From Aurantiochytrium sp. KH105 (lineage: Eukaryota; Sar; Bigyra; Thraustochytrida; Thraustochytriidae): a stretch of DNA of 64,000 bases. The notes under the pieces are model-generated. The model was given only the letters and a program-made list of their open reading frames with translations. It searched no databases and had not been told where the DNA came from. Where the stretch lies: assembly GCA_003116975.1 (NCBI GenBank), contig BGKB01000047.1:186001-250000 (forward strand). The letters run 5' to 3'. Both the position numbers and the translations under genes were made by a program. This document shows positions 51,014 through 61,187 of this stretch, in pieces (the stretch's first letter is position 1; every line of letters begins with the position of its first letter).

Positions 51014-52021
51014 TCAGGTCGAAATGGCATCGAGATCAACCTCGGGAATGAAGTCGTCCTCCTCAATGACGTGGGTCCGTACAATGCGTGGGGTAAAAAT
51101 GGGCATGTTGTAGATGGTGCGGGTCATGCTGTAGCGGACCGAAAGCCTTTCCCAGCGAAGGGGCTGACCACGTTGGCGCCACCACTTGCCGGCCTTGTCT
51201 TTGATTCCCCAGCGTCTGCGAGCCTTGTCTTCAGACGTCTTCGCCTTGTTACGCTTGCGCGCCGCGTCTTTGTCTTGACTCTTGCCTCGCACCGCGTCCA
51301 AAATGCGGACAACCTCTTCGTCACTCTCCAAATTTGTCGAAGTATCGCCAACTTGACGCACGGCATCCTCAGCGCGACTAAAGGTGGCGGTCACTTCTTC
51401 AACGCGGTCTTCGGGGATCCGCAGGTGCTCCGGGAGCATGTCCTGCACGGTCTGGACGTCCTCTGCTTGATCGCCTTCGTTGAGAAAGCTGACCATTGCA
51501 ACCATGCGGTCCGCTTCGGTCCGAGCGCTCTCATCTGCGGCCTCTTCGTTCTCCTCGTTGTCGGCGATGGACTCAGCAAGGAGCGATGAAGCGGCAGCAA
51601 CTTGCCGCTGCATGAAGTTAAGTTCCTCGAGACCCTCGACCTGAATCATTTGAAAAGGGGCTCCGTAACGGAGGGTTTGAAGCATTTCTTTCGTCTCTTC
51701 GTCAGTCAGCAAGTTGTACACGAGAACGTTCTTAAACTGATCATCGGCAATGCCCCAGTAGCACAAGAAGGTTCGTTTGAGTCCGAACTTCTCGATGCGT
51801 TCGTTCAATGAGTCCATCTTAGCGCGATAATCTCGCTCGAGCTGTGCCCAATTGTCTCTGGTGATCGCTGCGCGACTCTCTCGATGGTTTCCCGTGGCGC
51901 AGCCCATGCAAAGGCTGGTGCTGGTAATGTGGAATTGTAGACCAGCCCGGGCCTCCTCCTCACTGATTTCCCCCTCCTCAACGGCAGCGCCGAGGCGGCC
52001 TTGCAAGGTATCAGTAGCCAT
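51014..52021 (-). CDS. Protein of unrecognised family, paralogue 1
   Basis: 335 residues from the ATG at 52021 (MATDTLQGRLGAAV); the frame is open to 52318 but the extra part is repeat-like. Clearly homologous to its neighbour at 52654-53763. Shared features in order: ISEEEARAG; a short cysteine cluster (SLCMGCATGNH followed by Arg); a helical part with MDSLNERIEKFGLKR then CYWG and VYNLLTDEETKEMLQTLRYG; QRQVAAASSLLAE; DRMVAMVSF; QDMLPEHLRIPEDRV; a basic stretch; and an acidic end (EEDDFIPEVDLD). No signal peptide or membrane helix. The Cys/His cluster could bind a metal but is too short to classify. I do not recognise the family. Confidence 0.65.
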   Translation of the reverse strand: MATDTLQGRLGAAVEEGEISEEEARAGLQFHITSTSLCMGCATGNHRESRAAITRDNWAQLERDYRAKMDSLNERIEKFGLKRTFLCYWGIADDQFKNVLVYNLLTDEETKEMLQTLRYGAPFQMIQVEGLEELNFMQRQVAAASSLLAESIADNEENEEAADESARTEADRMVAMVSFLNEGDQAEDVQTVQDMLPEHLRIPEDRVEEVTATFSRAEDAVRQVGDTSTNLESDEEVVRILDAVRGKSQDKDAARKRNKAKTSEDKARRRWGIKDKAGKWWRQRGQPLRWERLSVRYSMTRTIYNMPIFTPRIVRTHVIEEDDFIPEVDLDAIST

Positions 52022-52653
52022 GTTTGCCTTGCTTTCCTTGCTTGCCTTGCTTGCCTTGTTCAGGTCCCCGACCCGTCCTCGTTCACGTGCGCGAGACGAC
52101 CACGGCTTTCCGTGTTTGCCTCTTCCCGCTTTGCAGGTCTGCTGCGTCCGAAAAAGCCGCCAGCCAGCCAGCCATCTAAACCCCCTTTCCCCCCCTCCGC
52201 CCCCCGCCGTTCTCCGTTCTCCATCCAATGCCAGCCAGCTACGTAGCAGCCCGTGCTGGACGAGGTCAACGCGCCCCCAGTGTGTCACGATTTTTTTTAC
52301 CAAGGTTGAGTGGATCACGGCCAGGAGTCGCCCGCTATCTCGTCTTGTCCATTTTCCTCCGCGCTGGACTTCCCCGACCCTTGTGGCGGGCGCACTGTCA
52401 CGGTCCTGAGCTTTGCCGAATGCTTTGACTGCCAGAGGACGTCGCTCGACGTGTCACGAAAACGTGGCCTCGCTGCTGCTGTGCTGGGAACACATCATAC
52501 CGCTCTCAGCGCAACGCATTTTGCTGTCACGCGTAAGATCGATTTATTAGAAATTTGGTTTGTAATCTAAAACCTAGCTCGCCGACGACGGGGCTGAATC
52601 TGAGCACGGCCGTAGGGTTCTACTGGACGCACACCAATGCCTGGGGGCCAGGT
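52022..52653. other. Spacer between the two paralogues
   Basis: About 630 bases, presumed promoter of paralogue 1 and 3' flank of paralogue 2. A (cttgc)n run at 52024-52058, upstream of the paralogue-1 start, and a C-rich run at 52181-52205. No gene seen. Confidence 0.4.
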
Positions 52654-53763
52654 CTAGTTGTTGTCGAGGTCCACGTCAGGGAAAAAGCCGCTGTCGCTGA
52701 TAGACCGCTTGACTCGGGGAACGGGAACGGGAAACTTGCCCCTGACAGGACAGACAACCTCGCCAATCTCCATGGAGAAGCATTCCCAGTGAGCACTTCC
52801 GCCAGCTGCTTCGCGCACCCGCCAACGCTCCCCGTTCCGATCGAGGACTCCTGTGGAGCTATACGCACGGGTCAAAGCCCGCTTCTTGCGCTCTGCCTGC
52901 CGACCTTGCGCGAGAGTGAGAGCAAGCTCAGTGTTGCTCTTGGTGCTGTTCGTGAGATCGCCAACCTCCTCAGCAGTCTTGACTGCCGTGCGGATCACCG
53001 CGTCCACCTCTCCCACTCGAGACTTAGGAATGCGGAGATCCTCCGGCAGCATCGCTTGAACTGCACGCACGTCAATGTCTCGCTCGTTCTTACTCGCGAA
53101 AGTCACCATTGCAAGCATGCGGTCCACCTTGGCCTCGCCTGTAGGGCGCTTGTCGTCCTTGTTCTCTCTTATGTCAACGTACTCGGCGTACAGCGAGGCG
53201 ACCGCGGCAACTTGGCGCTGCTCAAGGCTCATGTGCGCAAGCTCGTCGGAGTCGTCCATCACAAATGGGAAACCAAAACGCAGCGCCTGGAGAGCTTCGG
53301 TGGTCTCTACGTTATCGCAGAGCAGATTGTAGACGCGGGCCTTGGCGAACTCCGCGTCTGTGGCGTCCCAGAAGCACAGACCGCCGCGTCTGATGCCAAA
53401 TTTCTTGATGCGCGCGTTGAGTGCGTTCATTTCTTTTCTGTATGCATCGAGGTTCTCCAAGGCTTTCTCGATGCCAGTAGTCATATTTTGGAGTCGCGCC
53501 TCGCGTTCATTCTGGTGCTCACCAGAGGAGCATCCTTCGCACTTGCAGATCTCACTCTCGAGTACGTAAAATTCCATTCCGGCCTTAAACTCCTCCTTCG
53601 AAATGTTGCCGTTCTGTCGCGCCTGCTCAAGTGGAGACCGGGCACTCTTGGTCGCCGGAACGGACCTGCCTCTATGCACAGGCGAAGGCGAGGATGAGGA
53701 AGTGGCCTTGCTGCGCGCGTCACGTTCTCTCCAAAACTCCATGGCCGTCTGATTGGGCGCCAT
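52654..53763 (-). CDS. Protein of unrecognised family, paralogue 2
   Basis: 369 residues. Compared with paralogue 1 it keeps ISKEEFKAGMEFY, a cysteine cluster with one extra Cys (EICKCEGCSSGEH), LNARIKKFGIRR, LCFW, VYNLLCDNVETTEALQALRFG, QRQVAAVASLYAE, DRMLAMVTF, QAMLPEDLRIPKSRV and the acidic end SGFFPDVDLD. It has a longer Ser/Arg-rich N-terminus with SPSPVHRGRSVP. The spacing and order of motifs are the same, so the pair is a tandem duplication that has since diverged. Probably cytosolic or nuclear (basic stretches ERKKRALTR). Function unknown. Confidence 0.68.
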   Translation of the reverse strand: MAPNQTAMEFWRERDARSKATSSSSPSPVHRGRSVPATKSARSPLEQARQNGNISKEEFKAGMEFYVLESEICKCEGCSSGEHQNEREARLQNMTTGIEKALENLDAYRKEMNALNARIKKFGIRRGGLCFWDATDAEFAKARVYNLLCDNVETTEALQALRFGFPFVMDDSDELAHMSLEQRQVAAVASLYAEYVDIRENKDDKRPTGEAKVDRMLAMVTFASKNERDIDVRAVQAMLPEDLRIPKSRVGEVDAVIRTAVKTAEEVGDLTNSTKSNTELALTLAQGRQAERKKRALTRAYSSTGVLDRNGERWRVREAAGGSAHWECFSMEIGEVVCPVRGKFPVPVPRVKRSISDSGFFPDVDLDNN

Positions 53764-55209
53764 TGTCTTGATAAAAGGCGATGCTAGGTTCTTGGATGTA
53801 CCGTCTTTCGCTGATCTGTCTCTTTGTCGGATCAGGAACGAGTTTGAGGTTTGCTTGCGAGATTGCTTTTCTTGGTGCTGTTCTTCATGTACATATTGAA
53901 CGGGAGTTTGCTCTTGAAATAGGAGTTCTCCTGATTTGATCTTTTAGTTTCATGGGCCAAAGTATCCGGCTCTTGAAGAAAGATGTGCAGCAGGAAATGG
54001 TGTTAGCTGCTAGAGATGGATTCTGGATCCAGAAGAAGGCTAAAAATTCATCGCTCGATCGAAGAAGACCTTTGCTCACCTTGAAATGCTTCCAGGTGGT
54101 GACATTCTCGGCATTTTGGCCAGCGCTCCGCATTCTAATTGTGCGTACCATCTGCAATGTTGGACTCACCTATTTTTCAAAAAAACAGTAGACGGTAGTA
54201 AGAGAAGACCGAGCGGCGCAATGAGCTCCAAATCGAGTGGATTCTTGCTGTGTATCGGCGCACTTTCACGCACTTTTCATGCAAGTGTGCAATTAACTTC
54301 TTTCTCCGTGAGTCAAGTTGCGCTCAAATAGAAGCAAATTTGCGCACAATCATCAACAAAACACTAGTGAAAAATCAAAGAGCTCTCCGCGAATTTGCAA
54401 TCCCGAGATGCCAGCGCGACGCTAGCCCAAACACCTATTCTGAAACCTTCATTTCCCAAATCACACTTTTGCAAATGGAATGAGCTCGTGGAGGCCGGTA
54501 ACGGTCATCGCCCAAGGCAACTGATCAACAGGAGGCTCCTCAAAGGAGCTCAATTGGTCTTCATGTTTGAGTGTTGGTGACCTTTTGGCGCATAGCTTCG
54601 ACTTTCCGCCCTGTTGTTAATTTAAAAGTAAGGATTCACACGACTGGGACGAAAAGTGCATGATACTTCTTGGACATCCAATTCCCGACCACACTCGGGC
54701 TGAGTGGATCAAATCTCCTAGGAGCCGAAAGCTAATCACGCTGTACGAGTCTCGAATTGGATGTTCAGCCATGATTGATTGAAAAACCTGGATGGTCAGC
54801 CATGATCGACCAAAAAACTGGACAGGCGTCCCTGATCTATTGATGCCCTGACAATCAGCCAGGGTTGGTGGTGACCCATGGTTAAGGGAGTTCAACATCA
54901 GACGAGAAAAAAATGACTGGGAAGCATTTCACCTGCCTCAAGAGTAAGGGTCACCTTGGCTCCCAACGCCGCTCACTCGCACTGCGTGGCCGGGCCTTGA
55001 ACTTGCAGTCTATACTGTATTATGGAATTAATCCCAACTCGGAGTCCATAATAATAACCAAATATGATCGTTCGAGGATATTCGCGGCGCGAAGCGAGCA
55101 ACCACTCGATCGATCCCGAGTCCGTCTCTCTCGCGTGCGGACGAACTTCAATCGGGACGTGCGTCGCGAGAGCGCACGCGGGCACGGAACCTTGGGAAGC
55201 CCTGCGTGG
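53764..55209. other. Gene-less stretch of 1.4 kb
   Basis: AT-richer than its surroundings, with no open frame that looks coding. A degenerate direct repeat is visible near 54766-54825 (two copies around tcagccatgat). The last part is the promoter side of PUS1. No RNA gene recognised. Confidence 0.45.
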
Positions 55210-56706
55210 ATGCTGGGACGCGCCTTTCGGCAGCTGCAAAAACTCGCTGCAGCGTCAAGTAAACCAAGGCCCGGTCCTGCGCACAGGCCCGCCGCCATGA
55301 CGGACACCAACACGACGTCCTCGGCTGGGGTGACGAAGGAGAACGAGAACGCCAAGACGGAAACAGCCAAGATCCCACCTGCGGAGCTCGACCTCTCGTA
55401 TGTCAGCAAGAGCAAGAAGCGCTACGCGCTTTTGTTTGGCTACAGCGGCATTGGATACTATGGTCTGCAAATCCAGCCCGAGGTGGTGACCATTGAGAGC
55501 ACCCTGGAGGATGCCATTACCAAAACAGGCGTCATTCGAAAGGAGAATGAAGGCGAGCTGCAAAAAGTGGGATGGTCTCGCGCAGCACGCACTGACAAAT
55601 CTGTGCACGCCCTCGGACAGGTCGTCTCTCTGCAGCTGCTCGTCAAGCCTGAAGAGGCGGAAATTGAAAAGTTCCGAGCTGCCCTTAACGCCCAGCTCCC
55701 GGACTCGATTCGCGTCTTTGGCGTGCAGCGCACGACCAAGTCATTCAACGCCAAAAGCGCTTGCTCGGGTCGCAAGTACGAGTACCTCATCCCAACGTTC
55801 ATGTTGACGGTATCGGACGACCTTCTCGCGGAGGCCGCCAAGCTCGCTGATTCGGCGGCGGAAACAACTTCGGCGCAGGGCGAGAATCAGGAAAAGGCAA
55901 AGTCCAGCATCAACGAGACTGACGTGCTCGTCAAACAGAGCGAGCTCCTGCGCTCCAAGGCTCCGGCATTTGACGCGGCGAGTAAGAAACGTCTCGAGGA
56001 CATTCTTGGGTGCTTTGTGGGCACCAAGAGCTTCCACAACTTTACACCCCGTATGGCCGGCAACGATCCGCGGGCTCAACGTTACATTGTTGGCATCAAC
56101 GTTGATGGACCGTTCGAGATCGAAGGCCTCGAGATGGTTCGCGTCAACATTGAGGGACAGAGCTTCATGTTGAACCAAATCCGCATCATGATCGCAGCCG
56201 CCATGGAGATTGCCCGCCGTGGACTTGATGGCCCCGAAGTCATCAACAAGCTCTTGGACAAGGAGAACATGTTTTCCATTGTAATGTCGCCTGGCGAGGG
56301 CTTGGCGCTTCGTGCTTGTCTCTACGATTTCTACAACACAAAGTTCGGTAGCGATTTCAAGGAGGGCAAAGCGACACCACAAAACATGTACGATTCGATC
56401 CAATTTGAGACTGGCCGTGTTGCAGAGGAGGCCAACGCCTTCCGCACAGACCACATTTATCCCATCATCGCCCGTCAGGAAGTCCGCGAGGGTGTCTTTA
56501 CAAAGTGGCTACTCCAGTCGCGCGAGCGCCCGTTTCCGCCACCACCCTCGAACTCGCAGCTCGACTATGAAAATTACAAGGAGAAGCTCAAGGACAACAA
56601 ACGTCAATTCGAGGAAAAGAGGCGAAAGGAAAACAAACGAAATGCTGATACTCCGGTCGACGACCTTCACAAGGAGGTGATGAGCTTCCTAACCTCCAAG
56701 CGATAA
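55210..56706 (+). CDS. PUS1: tRNA pseudouridine synthase, TruA/PUS1 family
   Basis: 498 residues from the ATG at 55210 (MLGRAFRQLQKLAAASSK), which gives a possible mitochondrial presequence; a second start at 55297 would give a shorter nuclear or cytosolic form. Visible family motifs: YALLFGYSGIGYYGLQIQP, the catalytic loop SRAARTDKSVHALGQ with the nucleophile Asp129, SACSGRKYEYLIP, GTKSFHNFTP, and GQSFMLNQIRIMIAAAM. PUS1 converts uridines to pseudouridine at several tRNA positions and some mRNAs and snRNAs. Length and motif order fit eukaryotic PUS1 rather than bacterial TruA. An Ala/Glu-rich insertion is present between the two halves, and the C-terminus is Lys/Glu-rich. Confidence 0.87.
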   Translation: MLGRAFRQLQKLAAASSKPRPGPAHRPAAMTDTNTTSSAGVTKENENAKTETAKIPPAELDLSYVSKSKKRYALLFGYSGIGYYGLQIQPEVVTIESTLEDAITKTGVIRKENEGELQKVGWSRAARTDKSVHALGQVVSLQLLVKPEEAEIEKFRAALNAQLPDSIRVFGVQRTTKSFNAKSACSGRKYEYLIPTFMLTVSDDLLAEAAKLADSAAETTSAQGENQEKAKSSINETDVLVKQSELLRSKAPAFDAASKKRLEDILGCFVGTKSFHNFTPRMAGNDPRAQRYIVGINVDGPFEIEGLEMVRVNIEGQSFMLNQIRIMIAAAMEIARRGLDGPEVINKLLDKENMFSIVMSPGEGLALRACLYDFYNTKFGSDFKEGKATPQNMYDSIQFETGRVAEEANAFRTDHIYPIIARQEVREGVFTKWLLQSRERPFPPPPSNSQLDYENYKEKLKDNKRQFEEKRRKENKRNADTPVDDLHKEVMSFLTSKR

Positions 56707-56936
56707 GTGACTCGAGTAAATCTTTCTTCTTACATAAATAAGGGAAGAGTATTGTTTTGGAATGATGGAAGGAAAAGGGAACAAGAGTGGAGAGGTGCGA
56801 GTTGTTCTGTACTTGATATGAGTCTTTGTGAGAAAGAATGGCGCTGGCACTCCACGAGGCAACATGCTTTACAGTGAGGTGGTTAAGTTGTTGCGTTAGA
56901 GTCAGCGCGGTCGCTCCGCTCGTAGCGTCAGTGTGA

Positions 56937-59900
56937 TCATCTTGGAAGAACGAGACCAGCAAGCACGCCCAATAGCTGTACAAGTAAGAGCACGGCGAGC
57001 AAAGCAATTTGCAAACGTTGCGGGGGACTTGCCTCACGCCATGCAGAAGCGTAAAACGAGGTGCGCAAAAGGTCCTCCGAAACCTCGTCGACGGCTACGC
57101 TCAAACCTGCAACAAATGTCTTGAGGACCCCTCCTTGTGCTTCGTCTTCAACCGAGGAGACCGTGGTCGTGGCCGCCTCCTGCGCATTTGCAACACGCGC
57201 GCTTGTAGGCATATTGGAAGTTTGCTGCTGCCGCGCCAAGTCGATCCAAGCGGCCATGTTACGCTTACCAGTCGCCACATTTTCCTTTTCAATCTTGCTC
57301 TTGAGAAAGGGAACCGCAACAGCTTTGAGCCACTTGATTCGGCACGAGACATCTAGGCGGCACCACGCCTCGTCAGGGTGTGTCTTGCGGTCATTACTCA
57401 TCTCTGACAGCACATAACGCGTGCGAACCATAAAGGTGTCCGAAAAAGGGAAACCGGAGAGCGAAGTGTCGCAATTGAGAATGAGACGCCCGCCAGGCTG
57501 TGCTCGAAAGGTCTTTGTTCCCTCCTCGCTGGCCTGATTCTGGTCGGTAGCCACGAGACCCAAAATACGCTGGACTTGCGCAGAGCGCGCAACCTGTTTC
57601 CCCCACGGGCTGTTCCCAACGGGGTGCGCGAAACTTACAATGCGCAAGAGAGCTTCGTCAGAGGGGGACTCGTCGTTTTCGTCAAGCAGGGAGGCGCTCG
57701 GATACAATTCGCGAGAGAACTGCGAGATTGCAGTGGAAGCGTCCTTGTTATGCTCAAAATCCGGAAACTCTTGCTCGTAGTCCCCAAGTGACTCGCCCAA
57801 ATCATGGGCGAGGTCATACTTGGCCGGGAGCGAAAGGTCGAGACGCTTGCGGCCGAGCCAGAGCCGCGCAGCAACTTCCTCTAGAGAACCAGTCCAGAAA
57901 GATTTGCTCAGTTCCTTGTGATCCGCGGACAGTTTCGGGGCATCTACTTTCCAGCATGGACACGGCTCCGATCCGGGAGGGCGCAGGCACTGTACGCACG
58001 GCTTTGCAAAAGGCCCATCCGCTTCTGCGGCGGTGCCAGTCGGCACGAGCGCGGCGGATCCATCTGGAGAGGTTTTTTCTGCGCGCTTTTCTTTGGCCTC
58101 AATCATCTCTTGCACTTCAGAGGTTGAAAGACCGAGTCGCAAAAAGCCGGAATTTCGCGGTCGTTTCGTTGGCTCGCCCGTCGAGGTCCCAGAGGACCCG
58201 CTCGAGGCCGTCTCGGTCACACCATCCCCGGGGCCGATCACGAGCTTGTTCCCCTTGTAGCTCTCTCCGAGACGCGGATCAAGCTCGTGCCATGGCGCGT
58301 TTTCGCTGTGGACTTTGGTGCCTTTCTCAACGAGGTCGCGGTTGACGCCTGAGAGCTGAACAATCCTGCCATGGCATTTGTCACGATTAAATAGGGAGGT
58401 AAACGTGAGCTCTGTCTGGGCTTTACCTTCTGCCCGAGGTTGAAGACGTACGACTAGCGAGTTTGCGACAAGACCCCACGCCGTGGCGGCCTTGATCACT
58501 TTTACAACGTGAGCAAGGTGCACGACCAGCTTGCAGCTGCCGAACACGGGCTCGTAAATAGCAAGTGTGCTGAAGCAAAGGAACTGCTTGGTGAGAATGA
58601 GTCGCCCTTGTTGCGGTACTTTGCCAGGTAGATATGCGCAAGAGTACGAGGCAACAACGACTTCGTTTGCAGGCAGCCCAAATTCCTCCGTTAGCATTTC
58701 GCTCTCTGTGAGCTTGAGCTTTCGCTTGGCGAAACCCCCATTGCGGCGATTCAAGGTTGGGACGGCATCCAAGGCGGCCTCGTCCTTCCCATCATTGCTC
58801 GCAGAATCGCCATCTTCGTCGTCATCATCGTCGTCGTCGCCGTCATTGATTCCATGGGCGTTGTTGTTGTTGTTGTCGTCGTCGTTGTCTTCGTCATCCT
58901 TTTCCTTTCCATGAATCTCATGATCGGGCTGAGACTTGGCGCTGTGAAAGGGTCCGAAGACAGTCGGGTTGTCTGGCTGGGCGTGCGGCATGGCAGCAAA
59001 CCGTTCGATATCTGTGACAGGTTCCATTTTTTTCAGCTCTTGCATCATCTTCTTGCCAAGTTGCTGGATGGTGACGGTAAAGTCTGAAGCACTGCGCACA
59101 AGCTTTTCGAGGCCGACCTTGAGATCGCGAAGACGCATTTGGTGAATAGACACGAATCCGGAGACTGTGCCAGCGATCTGCACTGCATAGGCCTTGATTT
59201 GAGCCTCGAGCCGTTGCGAAGCCTCATCAACGTCCGCCTGCAGCTTGACGCGCTGGTCCCCCAGGCTTGCAATGCGCTTGTTAAGCTTTTCAGCACGATC
59301 CTCGGCGTCCACGAGAACGGCTGCGCGCGATGGCGTAGAGAGTCCAAAGAGGCGCTTGACGACGCTCTTGCCCCCGCCGCTGTTTGAAGAGGCGGTTGCC
59401 CCATTTGAGGACGTTTGCGTGGCCGAAAGTCCACTTGCCGTCGACATCATTTCCTCATCCGGATGTGAGGCTGTTTCTGTCGAAGCGGCATCGTCACCAG
59501 CGGCAGGAGCAGCGGGAGCGGGAAAGCCCGCAGCAGGGCGCGACGGCGAAGAAGCATCGGGCGCGGCAGATGAAGACAAAGGCACATCAGCCTCTACATT
59601 TTCAGCCGACTGCGCTGTGCCATCTTCAGTAGCATTGGATGCCTCCGCGAGATCAGCCTCGCTAACATCGGAGCGAGAGCGTAATTTCTTGCGCGCATCT
59701 GCAACGTCGCTGAGAGCCCTTTCACGTGCTTGCGAGGACCGCGAAATGGATTCGTCGCACTGCTCAACTCTGGCACGCGCATCCTTGAGCGAGGTGGCGA
59801 CAAGCTGAAGCTCCTTGTGCGCCGCTGTCCGTGCGGCGAGCAATTGCTTGCTTCCAGACTCGTAGGCTGCAGTGACGGCAGCGAAACCGTCTGCGGTCGC

Positions 59901-61187
59901 GCCAAGCTTGGTTGCAAAGTCGGCAAGGACCATTGAGCTTTGTTTCATAATCACCATGTACATGCGCCACGCCTGGCGCTCTGTTTCCTTGGTCTCCTCT
60001 TCGGAAAAAAGGTCAGCGTACTCGCAGCTAACGCGCAAATGCTCCAGATTCATCGAGGACGCGAGTGCGTCTGTGTCCCGAGCTCGTTGATCGACGGCAG
60101 CCGCGAGTTCTCGCGAGACTGTCGCGGCTACACGAGAAATGGTTGCCCAGTTTGCGCAGGCGTTGGTCGCAGCCTCCACACTGGCGGAGGCCACGTCTGG
60201 TTCGGCACGACCGAGCGCCTCGTAAACCCGCGCCGCCGCATCATTGGTATCATCCTCTGCCTTTTTCTTGGAAGCTGCACCGGTGTCTGGGGCTTGCTCA
60301 CGAGTCTTTTCTTGTTGCGCGTCTTCGTTCGCAGCCTGCGTTGCAGCAGCAGTTTCAGTTTCCGGGATACCCTCCATGGCAGTATCAACGATGGCCGCAA
60401 CGTCTTTGCGAAGTTCTGCGGCTGGATCGACGGCAGCGACGACAGTTTGTAGCGCCGTTGCAACTTCTTCGTTGAAGCTAAGGACGTGCTGGTTGGCCTC
60501 TGCCATGGCATCGACGCAAATGAGCATGGTTTCGCCGCGATGAAGCCATAGGGTGTACAGATGCGAAAGATATTCGCGAAGACTGGCGCGTTGGGCACGC
60601 GCTTGCTTGTTGTACTTTACGGAGGCTTGCTGCACAGCCAAGGAGGATCCTGACTCCCTGGCACGCTCAACGGCGGCGCGCAAGGTCTTGGCCTCGCGCT
60701 GGACGCTTGTCTGGCCCGAGGTCCACTCTTGCACTTGCTTGCGGTGATCTTTGACGAGCGGCGTGAGCACAGTGTTGGCCTGCGTGAGAATGCACTGCTG
60801 CATGCCGAGATGGTGTTTGCCAAGGCTCTGGAAGCCGCCCACGACGGCGGCGACGGCGGCGACGAGGCCAGACTCGCCCCCGGCATCGACTTCGTTGAGC
60901 ACGTTCGCAGAGACGATGATCTTATCCAGGCTGGCGCCGTACTTGCCCTCCACCTCTGCCCACGTCTGCAGGATGCTCACGCAGTCCTTGGTCACCTCGA
61001 GCCACTCGGCGACCTGCGCGCGCGCCGGGTCTGGCGTTTTGCTCAGCTGCTTGACGAAGCTCCGCTCCAGCTTCGAGGCGTAGCTCTGCAGTCTGTGGCC
61101 CGTCCCGGGAGGTTTGCCGCTGCCTGCGTCCGGACCCGCCGCCGCCGCGGGCCCGCCGGCCTCCTCCTCGGTCTCCCCGGCCGTCAT
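56937..61187 (-). CDS. BAR-GRAM-VASt membrane-contact lipid-transfer-like protein
   Basis: 1416 residues. N-terminal BAR/F-BAR-like helical region (about 25-290; YASKLERSFVKQLSKT, KYGASLDKIIVS), further coiled coil and a Ser/Ala-rich linker, an acidic Asp/Asn run near 770-790, a GRAM domain at about 830-950 (LTEEFGLPANEVVVASYSCA, RLILTKQFLCFSTL), a Cys-rich stretch (CVQCLRPPGSEPCPC), a VASt domain at about 1095-1290 (FWTGSLEEVAARLWLG, WCRLDVSCRIKWLKAVAVP), and one C-terminal hydrophobic helix (about 1390-1413). Yeast Ysp1/Sip3 (LAM1/LAM3) have a related BAR-PH-GRAM-VASt-membrane layout and sit at ER-plasma-membrane contacts. I do not see a PH domain. Sterol transfer is therefore inferred by family. 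Confidence 0.72.
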   Translation of the reverse strand: MTAGETEEEAGGPAAAAGPDAGSGKPPGTGHRLQSYASKLERSFVKQLSKTPDPARAQVAEWLEVTKDCVSILQTWAEVEGKYGASLDKIIVSANVLNEVDAGGESGLVAAVAAVVGGFQSLGKHHLGMQQCILTQANTVLTPLVKDHRKQVQEWTSGQTSVQREAKTLRAAVERARESGSSLAVQQASVKYNKQARAQRASLREYLSHLYTLWLHRGETMLICVDAMAEANQHVLSFNEEVATALQTVVAAVDPAAELRKDVAAIVDTAMEGIPETETAAATQAANEDAQQEKTREQAPDTGAASKKKAEDDTNDAAARVYEALGRAEPDVASASVEAATNACANWATISRVAATVSRELAAAVDQRARDTDALASSMNLEHLRVSCEYADLFSEEETKETERQAWRMYMVIMKQSSMVLADFATKLGATADGFAAVTAAYESGSKQLLAARTAAHKELQLVATSLKDARARVEQCDESISRSSQARERALSDVADARKKLRSRSDVSEADLAEASNATEDGTAQSAENVEADVPLSSSAAPDASSPSRPAAGFPAPAAPAAGDDAASTETASHPDEEMMSTASGLSATQTSSNGATASSNSGGGKSVVKRLFGLSTPSRAAVLVDAEDRAEKLNKRIASLGDQRVKLQADVDEASQRLEAQIKAYAVQIAGTVSGFVSIHQMRLRDLKVGLEKLVRSASDFTVTIQQLGKKMMQELKKMEPVTDIERFAAMPHAQPDNPTVFGPFHSAKSQPDHEIHGKEKDDEDNDDDNNNNNAHGINDGDDDDDDDEDGDSASNDGKDEAALDAVPTLNRRNGGFAKRKLKLTESEMLTEEFGLPANEVVVASYSCAYLPGKVPQQGRLILTKQFLCFSTLAIYEPVFGSCKLVVHLAHVVKVIKAATAWGLVANSLVVRLQPRAEGKAQTELTFTSLFNRDKCHGRIVQLSGVNRDLVEKGTKVHSENAPWHELDPRLGESYKGNKLVIGPGDGVTETASSGSSGTSTGEPTKRPRNSGFLRLGLSTSEVQEMIEAKEKRAEKTSPDGSAALVPTGTAAEADGPFAKPCVQCLRPPGSEPCPCWKVDAPKLSADHKELSKSFWTGSLEEVAARLWLGRKRLDLSLPAKYDLAHDLGESLGDYEQEFPDFEHNKDASTAISQFSRELYPSASLLDENDESPSDEALLRIVSFAHPVGNSPWGKQVARSAQVQRILGLVATDQNQASEEGTKTFRAQPGGRLILNCDTSLSGFPFSDTFMVRTRYVLSEMSNDRKTHPDEAWCRLDVSCRIKWLKAVAVPFLKSKIEKENVATGKRNMAAWIDLARQQQTSNMPTSARVANAQEAATTTVSSVEDEAQGGVLKTFVAGLSVAVDEVSEDLLRTSFYASAWREASPPQRLQIALLAVLLLVQLLGVLAGLVLPR

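Noticed and set aside
54766-54825. Two degenerate direct repeats around tcagccatgat.
   Set aside because: Too short and divergent to assign to a mobile element or RNA gene.
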